DNA of 64,000 nucleotides from Gordonia rubripertincta (lineage in GTDB: Bacteria > Actinomycetota > Actinomycetes > Mycobacteriales > Mycobacteriaceae): assembly GCF_038024875.1 (NCBI RefSeq), contig NZ_CP136136.1, forward strand, positions 4,774,001 to 4,838,000. The letters run 5' to 3'. Positions within the stretch are counted from its first letter, which is position 1. Every line of letters begins with the position of its first letter. The position numbers were made by a program, and so were the translations under genes. This document shows, piece by piece, positions 43,254 to 51,299 of this stretch. The notes beneath the pieces were generated by a model, which saw nothing but the letters and a program-made list of their open reading frames with translations, made no database searches and was not told the origin of the DNA.

Positions 43254-44571
43254 TCACCCCAGGTGCGCTTGCGCTCCGGAGTTCTGCTTGTCGGTGCGTT
43301 CCAGGCGGCCCTCGGTCATCGACGCGATCTGGTCGACGATGACCCGCATCCGGGCGGCGTCGTCGGTCGCGGCGTTCCACCAGGGCACGAAGATCGGGTC
43401 GAGCCCTCCGGGAGCGGCCTCGACGAACCAATTGGCGACACGGTGGATGCGTTCCCGCTGCCGTTGCTGGGTCGCCTTGTGGCGTTCGTTGGAGAAGATG
43501 AATCGCAGCGCCATGGTCTTGAGCATCGGGACCTCGGCGGCGATGAGCGGCGGCACCTCGAGATCGGCGTCGTAGCGGGAGACCGGCCGGTCTCCGACCA
43601 CCGCCCGGGTGCCGGTGATGGCCGCCGATGCGAAACGCCCGATCAGCTCACTGGTCAGTCGCTTGAGGGCGACGTAGGAGTCGAGCGTGCCGTCGAAGAC
43701 GCCGACCGCCCGCACGATGTCCATCTCGTAGAGTCGCTGCGCCGCGTCGACGAGGGCCTCCGGGTCGAGGCCCGGGAACTCCTTGGCGCCGATCTCGGCC
43801 ATCTCTCGACGATCCTGCGGGTCCCCGAGGCTGCGGAGGTCGATACGACCGCCGATGACGCCGTCCTCGAGGTCGTGCACGGAGTAGGCGACGTCGTCGG
43901 ACCAGTCCATGATCTGCGCCTCGATGCACTTCGCGGTTCCGGGTGCATCGCGACGAACCCAGTCGAGCGTCGCCGCGTCGTCGTCGTAGGCGCCGAACTT
44001 GCCGCCGGGACTGCGCCGCGTCCACGGGTACTTCAGCGTCGCGTCGAGCGACGCGCGCGTCAGATTGAGGCCCGCACTGACGCCGTCGGCGTCGAGCAGC
44101 TTCGGTTCCAGCCGCGTGAGGATGCGGAGGTTCTGCGCGTTGCCTTCGAAACCGCCACAGTCGAGGGCCACCTCGTCGAGCGCCCGTTCCCCGTTGTGCC
44201 CGTACGGCGGATGCCCGATGTCGTGGGCGAGGCCGGCGAGTTCGACGAGGTCGGGTTCGGCACCCCAGACCGATGGCGATACCGCGCCCGATCTGACCCA
44301 CCTCGAGTGAATGGGTCAGCCGGGTACGCGGGGTGTCACCTTCACGCGGCCCGACGACCTGTGTCTTGTCGGCCAGCCGTCGCAACGCGGCGGAGTGCAG
44401 CACGCGCGCACGATCGCGGGCGAAATCACTACGATGATCCGTTCGGGTGCCCGGGAGACTCGCGACCTTGGCACCTTCGGGGACATAACGTTCGACGGCC
44501 TCGTCGCCGTAGGCGGCCACGGCCGGGAGGACATGGCCGGCGGCGCCGGACCCGGATTGGGTGCTAGTCAA
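43254..44571 (-). pseudogene. dgt: dGTP triphosphohydrolase with a frameshift
   Basis: HD-domain dGTPase-like protein cut into two frames. The N-terminal frame holds HSAALRRLADKTQVVGP and TRLTHSLEVGQIGRGIAIGL. The continuation, AEPDLVELAGLAHDIGHPPY (with the HD pair) and on to the end at 43254, is in another frame. The break is at 44259-44266; removing one base from the four-C run (plus strand) joins them as GLGAEPDLVEL. The same nonamer context occurs at the ahpE frameshift. Either a real null allele or an assembly error. The true start is unclear: TTG at 44571, overlapping the cold-shock gene's stop, or GTG at 44520. Confidence 0.85.
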
Positions 44572-45061
44572 GCACCCAGCCCCGGCCGACCGCGAAATCG
44601 GTGACCCGCTGACGGATCGCCACGATCTGGCGTGCGGTGAGGTCATCGTCGGCGTCGAGGAGCAGCTCGGTCAGCTCCTCGGTGAAGGCGCCGGCGTCGA
44701 GCGAACCGCTGCCTCCGCGCGGGCGTCGGCTGCCGCGGTCGTCACGGTCATCACGACGATGACCGCGGTCGCCGCGGTCCCCACGACCGTGGTGGTCGTC
44801 ACGGCGATGCGCACGTGCTCCCGCCGAGTCGTCGGCCGGAGCCTCCTCGGTCACGGCGACGTTGACCGCCTTGGAACCGCGATCGGTCTCCTCGATGTCG
44901 AAGGACACCTTGGCACCCGGCTTCAGCGAATTCTCGTCGATGTCGATGTCGTTGATGTGGAGGAACACATCAGCACCGCCCGACTCCGGCGCCAAGAAAC
45001 CGAATCCCCGATTTGCGTCGTAATGAACGACTTTCCCGCTGACAGACACGACTCCACTCAC
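44564..45061 (-). CDS. cold-shock domain protein with a long C-terminal extension
   Basis: RNA/DNA-binding protein of about 165 residues. The cold-shock fold is at the N-terminus: GKVVHYDANRGFGFL (RNP1) and ADVFLHINDI (RNP2). Residues 80-125 are rich in Arg, Asp, His and Gly (RGDRGDRGHRRDDRDDRG), an RGG-like disordered region. A C-terminal helical segment ends in VTDFAVGRGWVLD. Much longer than CspA (about 70 residues). GTG at 45061 (VSGVVSVSGK) is used; an in-frame ATG at 45133 would add 24 residues. Confidence 0.82.
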   Translation of the reverse strand: MSGVVSVSGKVVHYDANRGFGFLAPESGGADVFLHINDIDIDENSLKPGAKVSFDIEETDRGSKAVNVAVTEEAPADDSAGARAHRRDDHHGRGDRGDRGHRRDDRDDRGSRRPRGGSGSLDAGAFTEELTELLLDADDDLTARQIVAIRQRVTDFAVGRGWVLD

Positions 45062-45197
45062 TCTCTCGTCACGCGCATGACGGACCCCATGCCCTACTCC
45101 GCGCGACAACTCGCCATCAATTGTGACAGACATCCGCAGGTCAGGCGGAATCGTGGCCGGTCCGCCACACCCGGATGCCGGGTGTGGCGGCGTGCGG

Positions 45198-46583
45198 TCA
45201 GGCGCCGAGCAGCTTGCCGCCGAGGTATTCGGCGACCTTGTCGAGGGCGACGCGCTCCTGACTCATGGTGTCGCGCTCACGTACGGTCACGGCCTGGTCG
45301 TCGAGGGTGTCGAAGTCGACGGTCACGCAGAACGGCGTGCCGATCTCGTCCTGGCGGCGGTAACGCTTGCCGATCCCCTGCGCGTCGTCGAACTCGACGT
45401 TCCAGTGCTTGCGCAGTTCGGCGGCGAGGTCGCGTGCCTTCGGCGACAGCTTCTCGTTGCGCGACAGCGGCAGCACCGCGACCTTGATCGGCGCGAGGCG
45501 GCGGTCGAGGCGCAGCACGGTGCGGGTGTCGGTGCCGCCCTTGGCGTTCGGCACCTCTTCCTCGGTGTAGGCGTCGCACAGGAACGCCATCAGCGACCGG
45601 GTCAGACCGGCTGCCGGCTCGATGACGTACGGCGTGTAGCGCTCGCCGGTGGCCTGGTCGAAGAACGACAGGTCCTCACCGGAGTGCTTGCTGTGGGTGG
45701 ACAGGTCGTAGTCGGTGCGGTTCGCGACACCCTCGAGCTCGCCCCACGGGTTGCCGGCGAAACCGAACTTGTACTCGACGTCGACGGTCCGCTTGGAGTA
45801 GTGCGACAGCTTCTCCTTGGGGTGGTCGTAGAGTCGCAGGTTCTCCGGATCGATACCCAGGTTGACGTACCAGTTGAAGCGCTGGTCGATCCAGTACTGG
45901 TGCCACTCCTCGTCCTCACCCGGCTTGACGAAGAACTCCATCTCCATCTGCTCGAACTCGCGGGTGCGGAAGATGAAGTTGCCCGGTGTGATCTCGTTGC
46001 GGAAGCTCTTGCCGATCTGCGCGATACCGAACGGCGGCTTCTTGCGCGCGGTGGTCATCACGTTCTTGAAGTTCACGAAGATGCCCTGCGCGGTCTCCGG
46101 ACGGAGGTAGTGCAGACCCTCTTCGTCGTCGACCGGGCCGAGGAACGTCTTCATCAGACCGCTGAACGCCTTGGGCTCGGTCCAGTTGCCGGGCTGGCCG
46201 GTCTCCGGGTCGTTGATGTCGGCGAGGCCGTTCTCCGGCGGGTGGCCGTGCTTGGCCTCGTAGGCCTCGATCAGGTGATCGGCGCGGTAGCGCTTATGGG
46301 TGTGCAGCGACTCGACGAGCGGGTCGGTGAACACCTCGACGTGGCCCGATGCCTCCCAGACCTGGCGCGGCAGGATCACCGACGAGTCGAGACCGACGAC
46401 GTCCTCACGGCTGATGACCATGTTCCGCCACCACTGCCGCTTGATGTTGTCCTTGAGCTCGACGCCGAGCGGGCCGTAGTCCCAGGCAGATTTGGTGCCG
46501 CCGTAGATCTCACCGCACTGGTAGACCAGACCCCGGCGCTTGGCGAGGTTGACGACGGATTCCACTTTGGACTGGGCGGCCAC
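45198..46583 (-). CDS. glyS: glycyl-tRNA synthetase (alpha2 type)
   Basis: Class II aminoacyl-tRNA synthetase, 461 residues, matching Rv2357c in length. Markers: FVYQCGEIYGG-like LVYQCGEIYGGTKSAWDYGP, RPETAQGIF, IGKSFRNEITPGNFIFR (motif 2) and the C-terminal anticodon-binding domain from about residue 355. GTG at 46583 with GGAGAG upstream. Divergent from the M28 lipoprotein gene by 202 bp. Confidence 0.96.
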   Translation of the reverse strand: MAAQSKVESVVNLAKRRGLVYQCGEIYGGTKSAWDYGPLGVELKDNIKRQWWRNMVISREDVVGLDSSVILPRQVWEASGHVEVFTDPLVESLHTHKRYRADHLIEAYEAKHGHPPENGLADINDPETGQPGNWTEPKAFSGLMKTFLGPVDDEEGLHYLRPETAQGIFVNFKNVMTTARKKPPFGIAQIGKSFRNEITPGNFIFRTREFEQMEMEFFVKPGEDEEWHQYWIDQRFNWYVNLGIDPENLRLYDHPKEKLSHYSKRTVDVEYKFGFAGNPWGELEGVANRTDYDLSTHSKHSGEDLSFFDQATGERYTPYVIEPAAGLTRSLMAFLCDAYTEEEVPNAKGGTDTRTVLRLDRRLAPIKVAVLPLSRNEKLSPKARDLAAELRKHWNVEFDDAQGIGKRYRRQDEIGTPFCVTVDFDTLDDQAVTVRERDTMSQERVALDKVAEYLGGKLLGA

Positions 46584-46785
46584 GGTTAACTGCTCTCCAC
46601 GGGTTGAAGGTGTTCGGCTTCGTACTGTCCTGCTCGTGCGCGGGGCGACCGGGTGGGGTCGGGCGCGCGCACGGCAACCCCTACAGACTACCGAGCGGGG
46701 CATCCGTTCGACGAAACCAGTCGCTTCGGCAGGCCGTCCACCGCCACCGGCGATGCCTGCCCGCCGGAACTGTCACAGTGGCAGG

Positions 46786-48282
46786 GTGATCTCTCGAGAC
46801 CGCTTGCTGACCGCCGTCGCCACCACCGCGGCGACGATGACCCTTCTTGCCGGCTGCTCGGCCGACCGAACCGAGAGCCCGGCGCGCAGCGCCACATCGG
46901 CGCCGGTGTCGACACCGGCCGTCGAACCACCGGTCCGCGAGGTCACCCCGGCCGGACTGGCCGACGCGGTCACCCTCGACCACGTCATGGGGCACGTCCG
47001 AGCGTTTCAGCAGATCGCGGACAACCACGGTGGGACCCGCGCGTCAGGCACGCCCGGCTACGACGCCTCGGTCGACTACGTCGCCGGACTGTTGCGCGGC
47101 GCCGGGTTCGAGGTCACCACGCCCGAGCTCAGCTACGAACGCTTCGACCTCGGGCCCGTGAAGTTCTCCGCCGACGGCCGCGACGTGAAGGGCCACGTGC
47201 TCGAGTACTCGGTCGGAACCCGCAAGCCGGTCACCGCGAAACCGGTGACCGTCGCAGCAGCGGGATGCGCACCCGCCGACTACCCGGCGGATGTGCGCGG
47301 GTCCTTCGCGGTGATCACCCGCGGCACCTGCACCTTCACGGACAAGGCCCGCCACGCCCAGTCGGCGGGCGCGGTGGGAGTCGTCATCGTGAACAACGAG
47401 GACGGTCCACCCTTCGGGTTGACTCTCGGCACCGACGACGTGCCCGACATCCCCGTTCTCGCGGTGGCGCGCGACGACGCCGACCAGGTGCGCGCGGCCG
47501 AGCAACTGCGCCTGTCCGTCGACGCGGAGACCACCCCGGTCACGACCCGCAACATCATCGCCGAGACCCGCACCGGGGCACCCGACGACGTCGTGATGGC
47601 CGGCGCCCACCTCGACAGCGTCGTCGAAGGTCCCGGCATGAACGACAATGCGAGCGGCAGCTCGGCGGTCCTCGAGACGGCCCTGCGCCTCGGGTCGTCA
47701 CCGCGAGTCCCCCACCGGGTCCGCTTCGCGTTCTGGGGCGGCGAGGAGGACGGTCTGGTCGGCTCCAGCGAATACGTCGGCGGTCTCGACGCCGCCGGGC
47801 GCCGTGCCCTCGCGCTGTACCTGAACTTCGACATGCTCGCCTCCCCCAACGGCGGGTACTTCACCTACGACGGCGACGACTCCGAACGCAAGGGCGCCGC
47901 GGCGGGTCCCGCCGGTTCCGACGGCATCGAACGCGTCTTCGCGAAGTTCTACGCCGACCGCGGAATCCAGCTGGGCGCGGCCGATTTCGACGGCCGATCC
48001 GACTATGGCCCGTTCATCGCGGTCGGCATCCCCGCCGGCGGCGTCGCGACCGGTGCCGAACGGAAGAAGAGCGCGAAAGAGGCCGAGATGTGGGGCGGCA
48101 AGGCCGGCGAGGCCTTCGACCCGAACTATCACAGCCCCCGCGACACCATCGACAACATCAACACCGGACTTCTGGCCGTCAACGCCGCCGCGGTCGCCCA
48201 CACCGTGGCCACCTTTGCGCTCGCGACGAACGGTCCCGACGGCGTTCCGGCGGTCGATCGGCGGCAACGGAGCGAAGGCTGA
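46786..48282 (+). CDS. lpqL: M28-family aminopeptidase lipoprotein (LpqL-like)
   Basis: Secreted zinc aminopeptidase of 498 residues. Signal peptide with lipobox LLAGC (lipidated Cys near residue 22), a PA-domain insert (about 145-260), and the M28 core GAHLDSV-GPGMNDNASGSS, FWGGEEDGLVG and FDGRSDYGPF supplying the two-zinc ligands. Orthologue in pattern of LpqL (Rv0418). GTG at 46786. The downstream zinc-responsive smtB-zur pair raises the possibility of zinc-linked control, without direct evidence. Confidence 0.87.
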   Translation: MISRDRLLTAVATTAATMTLLAGCSADRTESPARSATSAPVSTPAVEPPVREVTPAGLADAVTLDHVMGHVRAFQQIADNHGGTRASGTPGYDASVDYVAGLLRGAGFEVTTPELSYERFDLGPVKFSADGRDVKGHVLEYSVGTRKPVTAKPVTVAAAGCAPADYPADVRGSFAVITRGTCTFTDKARHAQSAGAVGVVIVNNEDGPPFGLTLGTDDVPDIPVLAVARDDADQVRAAEQLRLSVDAETTPVTTRNIIAETRTGAPDDVVMAGAHLDSVVEGPGMNDNASGSSAVLETALRLGSSPRVPHRVRFAFWGGEEDGLVGSSEYVGGLDAAGRRALALYLNFDMLASPNGGYFTYDGDDSERKGAAAGPAGSDGIERVFAKFYADRGIQLGAADFDGRSDYGPFIAVGIPAGGVATGAERKKSAKEAEMWGGKAGEAFDPNYHSPRDTIDNINTGLLAVNAAAVAHTVATFALATNGPDGVPAVDRRQRSEG

Positions 48283-48289
48283 CTCCGCC

Positions 48290-48320
48290 TTCACTGATTG
48301 AAAACGATTTCCGTTAGAAT
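48290..48320 (+). promoter_or_regulatory. smtB-zur promoter with Zur/SmtB-like operator
   Basis: TTCACT (48290) and TAGAAT (48315) make plausible -35 and -10 boxes with 19-nt spacing. Between them TTGAAAACGATTTCC has GAAA/TTTC arms like actinobacterial Zur boxes. It lies 40 bp before the smtB start and is unusually A/T-rich. Confidence 0.5.
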
Positions 48321-48360
48321 GGCGGCAGTGCTGTGACGCGAGCAGTCCGGGAGGAGTGAC

Positions 48361-48729
48361 ATGTCGGCTGAACCCATCGAGGGATCCGGTCAGTTCGGCG
48401 CGTCCGGACCGGCCGACGACTCCGCCGCCGCACGGGAGGCAGCCGCCGACCTGTTGCGTGCTCTCGCCTCCCCCACCCGCGTCGCGATCGTGCTCTCGCT
48501 GCGTGAGCGCGTCCAGTGCGTGCACGAACTCGTCGGCCACCTCGGTCTGAGCCAGCCGCTCGTCAGCCAGCACCTCCGCGTCCTCAAGGACGCCGGCGTC
48601 GTCCGGGGTCACCGCAACGGCCGCGAGATCACCTACGAACTGCTCGACGACCACGTCGCCCACATCGTCGTCGACGCCCTGGTCCACGCGAACGAGACCA
48701 ACCGCGGCCCGTCGGTGGTGTCCGAATGA
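48361..48729 (+). CDS. smtB: ArsR/SmtB-family zinc-sensing repressor
   Basis: A 122-residue winged-helix repressor: LRALASPTRVAIVLSL, QCVHELVGHLGLSQPLVSQH recognition helix, and alpha5 DDHVAHIVVDALVHANE whose Asp/His/His/Glu set matches zinc sensors of the SmtB type. Orthologue of Rv2358. The stop overlaps the zur start as ATGA, so the zinc sensor pair is co-translated. Confidence 0.9.
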   Translation: MSAEPIEGSGQFGASGPADDSAAAREAAADLLRALASPTRVAIVLSLRERVQCVHELVGHLGLSQPLVSQHLRVLKDAGVVRGHRNGREITYELLDDHVAHIVVDALVHANETNRGPSVVSE

Positions 48730-49157
48730 CCGGCGTCGAGGCATCCGGCCCGCAGCCGGTCACCGGAGTCCGTTCGACGCGCCAGCGCGCGGCCATCGCC
48801 GACGCCCTGGCCGGCACCGACGACTTCTGTTCAGCCCAGGAACTCCACGAGATCCTCAAGGGCCGAGGCGAGTCCATCGGCCTGACCACCGTGTATCGCA
48901 ACCTGCAGGCCCTGAGTCAGGCCGGTCAGATCGACGTCCTGTGGGACGGGTCCGGCGAAACCCGGTACCGCCACTGCTCGTCGGGACACCACCATCACCT
49001 GGTGTGCCGCAACTGCGGAACCACCGTCGAGGTGCAGGCCGACCCGGTCGAGAAGTGGGCCGCGACCATCGCCGCCGAACACGGCTTCACCGACATCAAC
49101 CACACGGTCGAGGTCTTCGGACTGTGCGCGAACTGTCAAGGCTGCCAGCGCAACTGA
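48726..49157 (+). CDS. zur: zinc uptake regulator (Fur family)
   Basis: Fur-family repressor, 143 residues, orthologue of FurB/Zur (Rv2359). DNA-binding helix GLTTVYRNLQALSQ, metal site GETRYRHCSSGHHHHLVC, structural zinc CRNC and C-terminal CANCQGC. With zinc bound it represses uptake genes. Operon with smtB; in M. tuberculosis SmtB releases the operon at high zinc. Confidence 0.93.
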   Translation: MTGVEASGPQPVTGVRSTRQRAAIADALAGTDDFCSAQELHEILKGRGESIGLTTVYRNLQALSQAGQIDVLWDGSGETRYRHCSSGHHHHLVCRNCGTTVEVQADPVEKWAATIAAEHGFTDINHTVEVFGLCANCQGCQRN

Positions 49158-49188
49158 CACAGCGTGGAGCGACCTCAGCCCGGAAGTG

Positions 49189-49590
49189 CTACTTCGCCAC
49201 CAGCCGCTCGGCGGCGTCGACGCCGGCCGCGAGCACGATGTGCAACACCGTCAGCAGCGGCAGGTCGTCGAGTCGCCCGGCGGGAAAGGTGTAGTACTGC
49301 AACACATCCGTGGTGACTCCGGCCGGGTCCGAGCGTCGGAGGCTGCCGAAGCTCATCTGGGCGCCGAAAGCCTCCACGTCGTCACGCAGGGTCGGGGTGT
49401 TGGGCAGGTCCATGGCAACCATCTGGGTCACGGCGAGAACATCGAGGCCCTCCGACAGGGTCAGCACCCGGATCGAGGCACGCGTCGGACCGACCTGCAC
49501 GACAACGGATTCCGCGTCGGGACGGTCGGTGGGTCCGAGCTCGGCCACGATGACGGCGGCACGTTCGAGCAGCGCGGCGGCATCGCTCAC
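49189..49590 (-). CDS. conserved hypothetical (Rv2360c-like)
   Basis: A 133-residue protein of unknown function, in the position of Rv2360c after uppS. It appears soluble, alpha/beta, with no recognisable motif. The start GTG at 49590 overlaps the uppS stop as GTGA, which favours this start over the longer open frame. It is convergent with zur. Confidence 0.7.
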   Translation of the reverse strand: MSDAAALLERAAVIVAELGPTDRPDAESVVVQVGPTRASIRVLTLSEGLDVLAVTQMVAMDLPNTPTLRDDVEAFGAQMSFGSLRRSDPAGVTTDVLQYYTFPAGRLDDLPLLTVLHIVLAAGVDAAERLVAK

Positions 49591-50408
49591 GACGGCTTCA
49601 CCCCACCGAAGCGACGGTCGCGGGAGGCGTACTCCAGGCAGGCGTCCCACAGGTCGCGGCGGTCGAAGTCGGGGAACAGCTTCTCCTGGTAGACCATCTC
49701 GGCGTAGGCCGACTGCCACAGCAGGAAGTTCGAGATGCGCTGCTCCCCCGACGGACGCAGGAACAGGTCGACGTCGGGCATGTCCGGTTCGTCGAGGTAG
49801 CGCGCGAAGGTCGACTCGGTGACGCGCTCGGGATCGATCTCGCCACGCGCGGCACGACGGGCGATCTCACGGGCGGCGTCGGCGATCTCGGCACGCCCAC
49901 CGTAGTTGACGCACATCGTCAGCGTCATCACGGTGTTGTCCTTCGTCAGCTCCTCGGCGATCTCGAGTTCACGAATGACGCTGCGCCACAAGCGGGGTCG
50001 GCGGCCGGCCCAGCGGACCCGCACACCCATCTCGTGCATCTCGTCACGTCGACGACGAATGACGTCGCGGTTGAAGCCCATCAGGAAGCGCACCTCTTCG
50101 GGACTGCGCGACCAGTTCTCGGTCGAGAAGGCGTACGCCGACAGCCAGCCGACGCCCAATTCGATGCAGCCGCAGACGGTGTCCATCAGGACGGCCTCGC
50201 CACGCTTGTGCCCTTCGGTGCGCGGCAGTCCGCGATCGGTGGCCCAGCGGCCGTTGCCGTCCATCACCAAGGCCACGTGTTTGGGCACGAACTGGGCGGG
50301 AATGGCCGGGGGTCGCGCTCCGCTGGGATGGGGGTCCGGGGGACGAACCTCCGTGCGTGGGCTCGTCGGTTTGCGTCCCTTCGACGAACTACCCGGCCGC
50401 AACGCCAT
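49587..50408 (-). CDS. uppS: cis-prenyl (decaprenyl/undecaprenyl) diphosphate synthase
   Basis: Makes the long Z-polyprenyl diphosphate carrier for cell wall synthesis. 273 residues. Mg-binding Asp50 in LVMDGNGRWA, followed by the GHKRGEAV and SAYAFSTENWSRS blocks and DLFLRPSGEQRISNFLLWQ. A disordered 35-residue basic/proline N-terminus precedes the domain. Orthologue of Rv2361c. The 5' end overlaps recO by 20 bp. Confidence 0.95.
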   Translation of the reverse strand: MALRPGSSSKGRKPTSPRTEVRPPDPHPSGARPPAIPAQFVPKHVALVMDGNGRWATDRGLPRTEGHKRGEAVLMDTVCGCIELGVGWLSAYAFSTENWSRSPEEVRFLMGFNRDVIRRRRDEMHEMGVRVRWAGRRPRLWRSVIRELEIAEELTKDNTVMTLTMCVNYGGRAEIADAAREIARRAARGEIDPERVTESTFARYLDEPDMPDVDLFLRPSGEQRISNFLLWQSAYAEMVYQEKLFPDFDRRDLWDACLEYASRDRRFGGVKPS

Positions 50409-51204
50409 CGTCGACTCTCCTCACCCCGTGCTCCACACCTGGCTCGACACCCGTTTCCATCAGCCTATGAGGCGCCGTGCGTTCGATGAGCGGCAGGGTT
50501 CGGAGCTGACGTTCGAGATGCCACTGCAGATGCGCGGCGGTGAGGCCGCTGGCCTGGCGGCGCAGGGAGTTCGACGACTCCTCCACGTGTTCCCACTGAC
50601 CGCGGAACAGCGCGTCCATGAGGTCGAGCACGCCGGGCGACGGGGTGGCCGAGCCGGGTGGCCGGCAGTGCAGGCACACCGCCCCGCCGGCGGCGACGTG
50701 GAAGGCCCGGTGCGGACCGGGGTTGGCGCAGCGCGCACATTCCTCCAGCGCGGGCATCCAGCCGGCGCTGTACATGGCGCGCAGCAGGTAGGCGTCGAGG
50801 ATCAGTTCCCGCGGCCGACGGTCCTCGGCCAGCGCCTGCAACGCACCCACCGTGAGGCGGTGCAACTGGCGGGTGGGTGCGCGTTCCTCACCCGCCAGCC
50901 GCTCGGCGGTCTCGAGGACCGCGCAGGCCGTCGTGTAGCGCCCGTAATCGGCGACGATCGCGTCGGTGAGGGCGTGCAGGCTGTGCACCTGGGTGACGAC
51001 GTCGAGGCTGCGCCCCGGGTACAGATGCACGTCGATGTGGGCGAAGGGTTCGAGACGGGCGCCGAACTTCGACCGTGTCCGGCGCACCCCCTTGGCGACC
51101 GCGCGCACGAGCCCGTGCTCCGCGGTCAGCAGGGTGATGATGCGGTCGGCTTCGCCCAGCTTGTGCTGGCGGAGCACGACGGCCTCATCCCGGTAGAACC
51201 TCAC
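50389..51204 (-). CDS. recO: DNA repair protein RecO
   Basis: Loads RecA with RecR in gap repair. 271 residues: N-terminal OB fold (YRDEAVVLRQHKLGEADRII), helical middle, and C-terminal zinc finger CARCANPGPHRAF...CLHC. First gene of the recO-uppS-hypothetical operon, order as Rv2362c-Rv2360c. Confidence 0.94.
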   Translation of the reverse strand: MRFYRDEAVVLRQHKLGEADRIITLLTAEHGLVRAVAKGVRRTRSKFGARLEPFAHIDVHLYPGRSLDVVTQVHSLHALTDAIVADYGRYTTACAVLETAERLAGEERAPTRQLHRLTVGALQALAEDRRPRELILDAYLLRAMYSAGWMPALEECARCANPGPHRAFHVAAGGAVCLHCRPPGSATPSPGVLDLMDALFRGQWEHVEESSNSLRRQASGLTAAHLQWHLERQLRTLPLIERTAPHRLMETGVEPGVEHGVRRVDDGVAAG

Positions 51205-51299
51205 CCGCCGATTGTCCCACCGTCCACCGACACCGCCGACCCCGACATGCCCTTCCGATACGCCCTTCGCAAGCTCGGGGTTACTCGAGCAGCAATGGG

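Noticed and set aside
43254..44571. Programmed ribosomal frameshift in dgt
   Set aside because: No slippery heptamer, downstream structure or family precedent; an indel explains it more simply.
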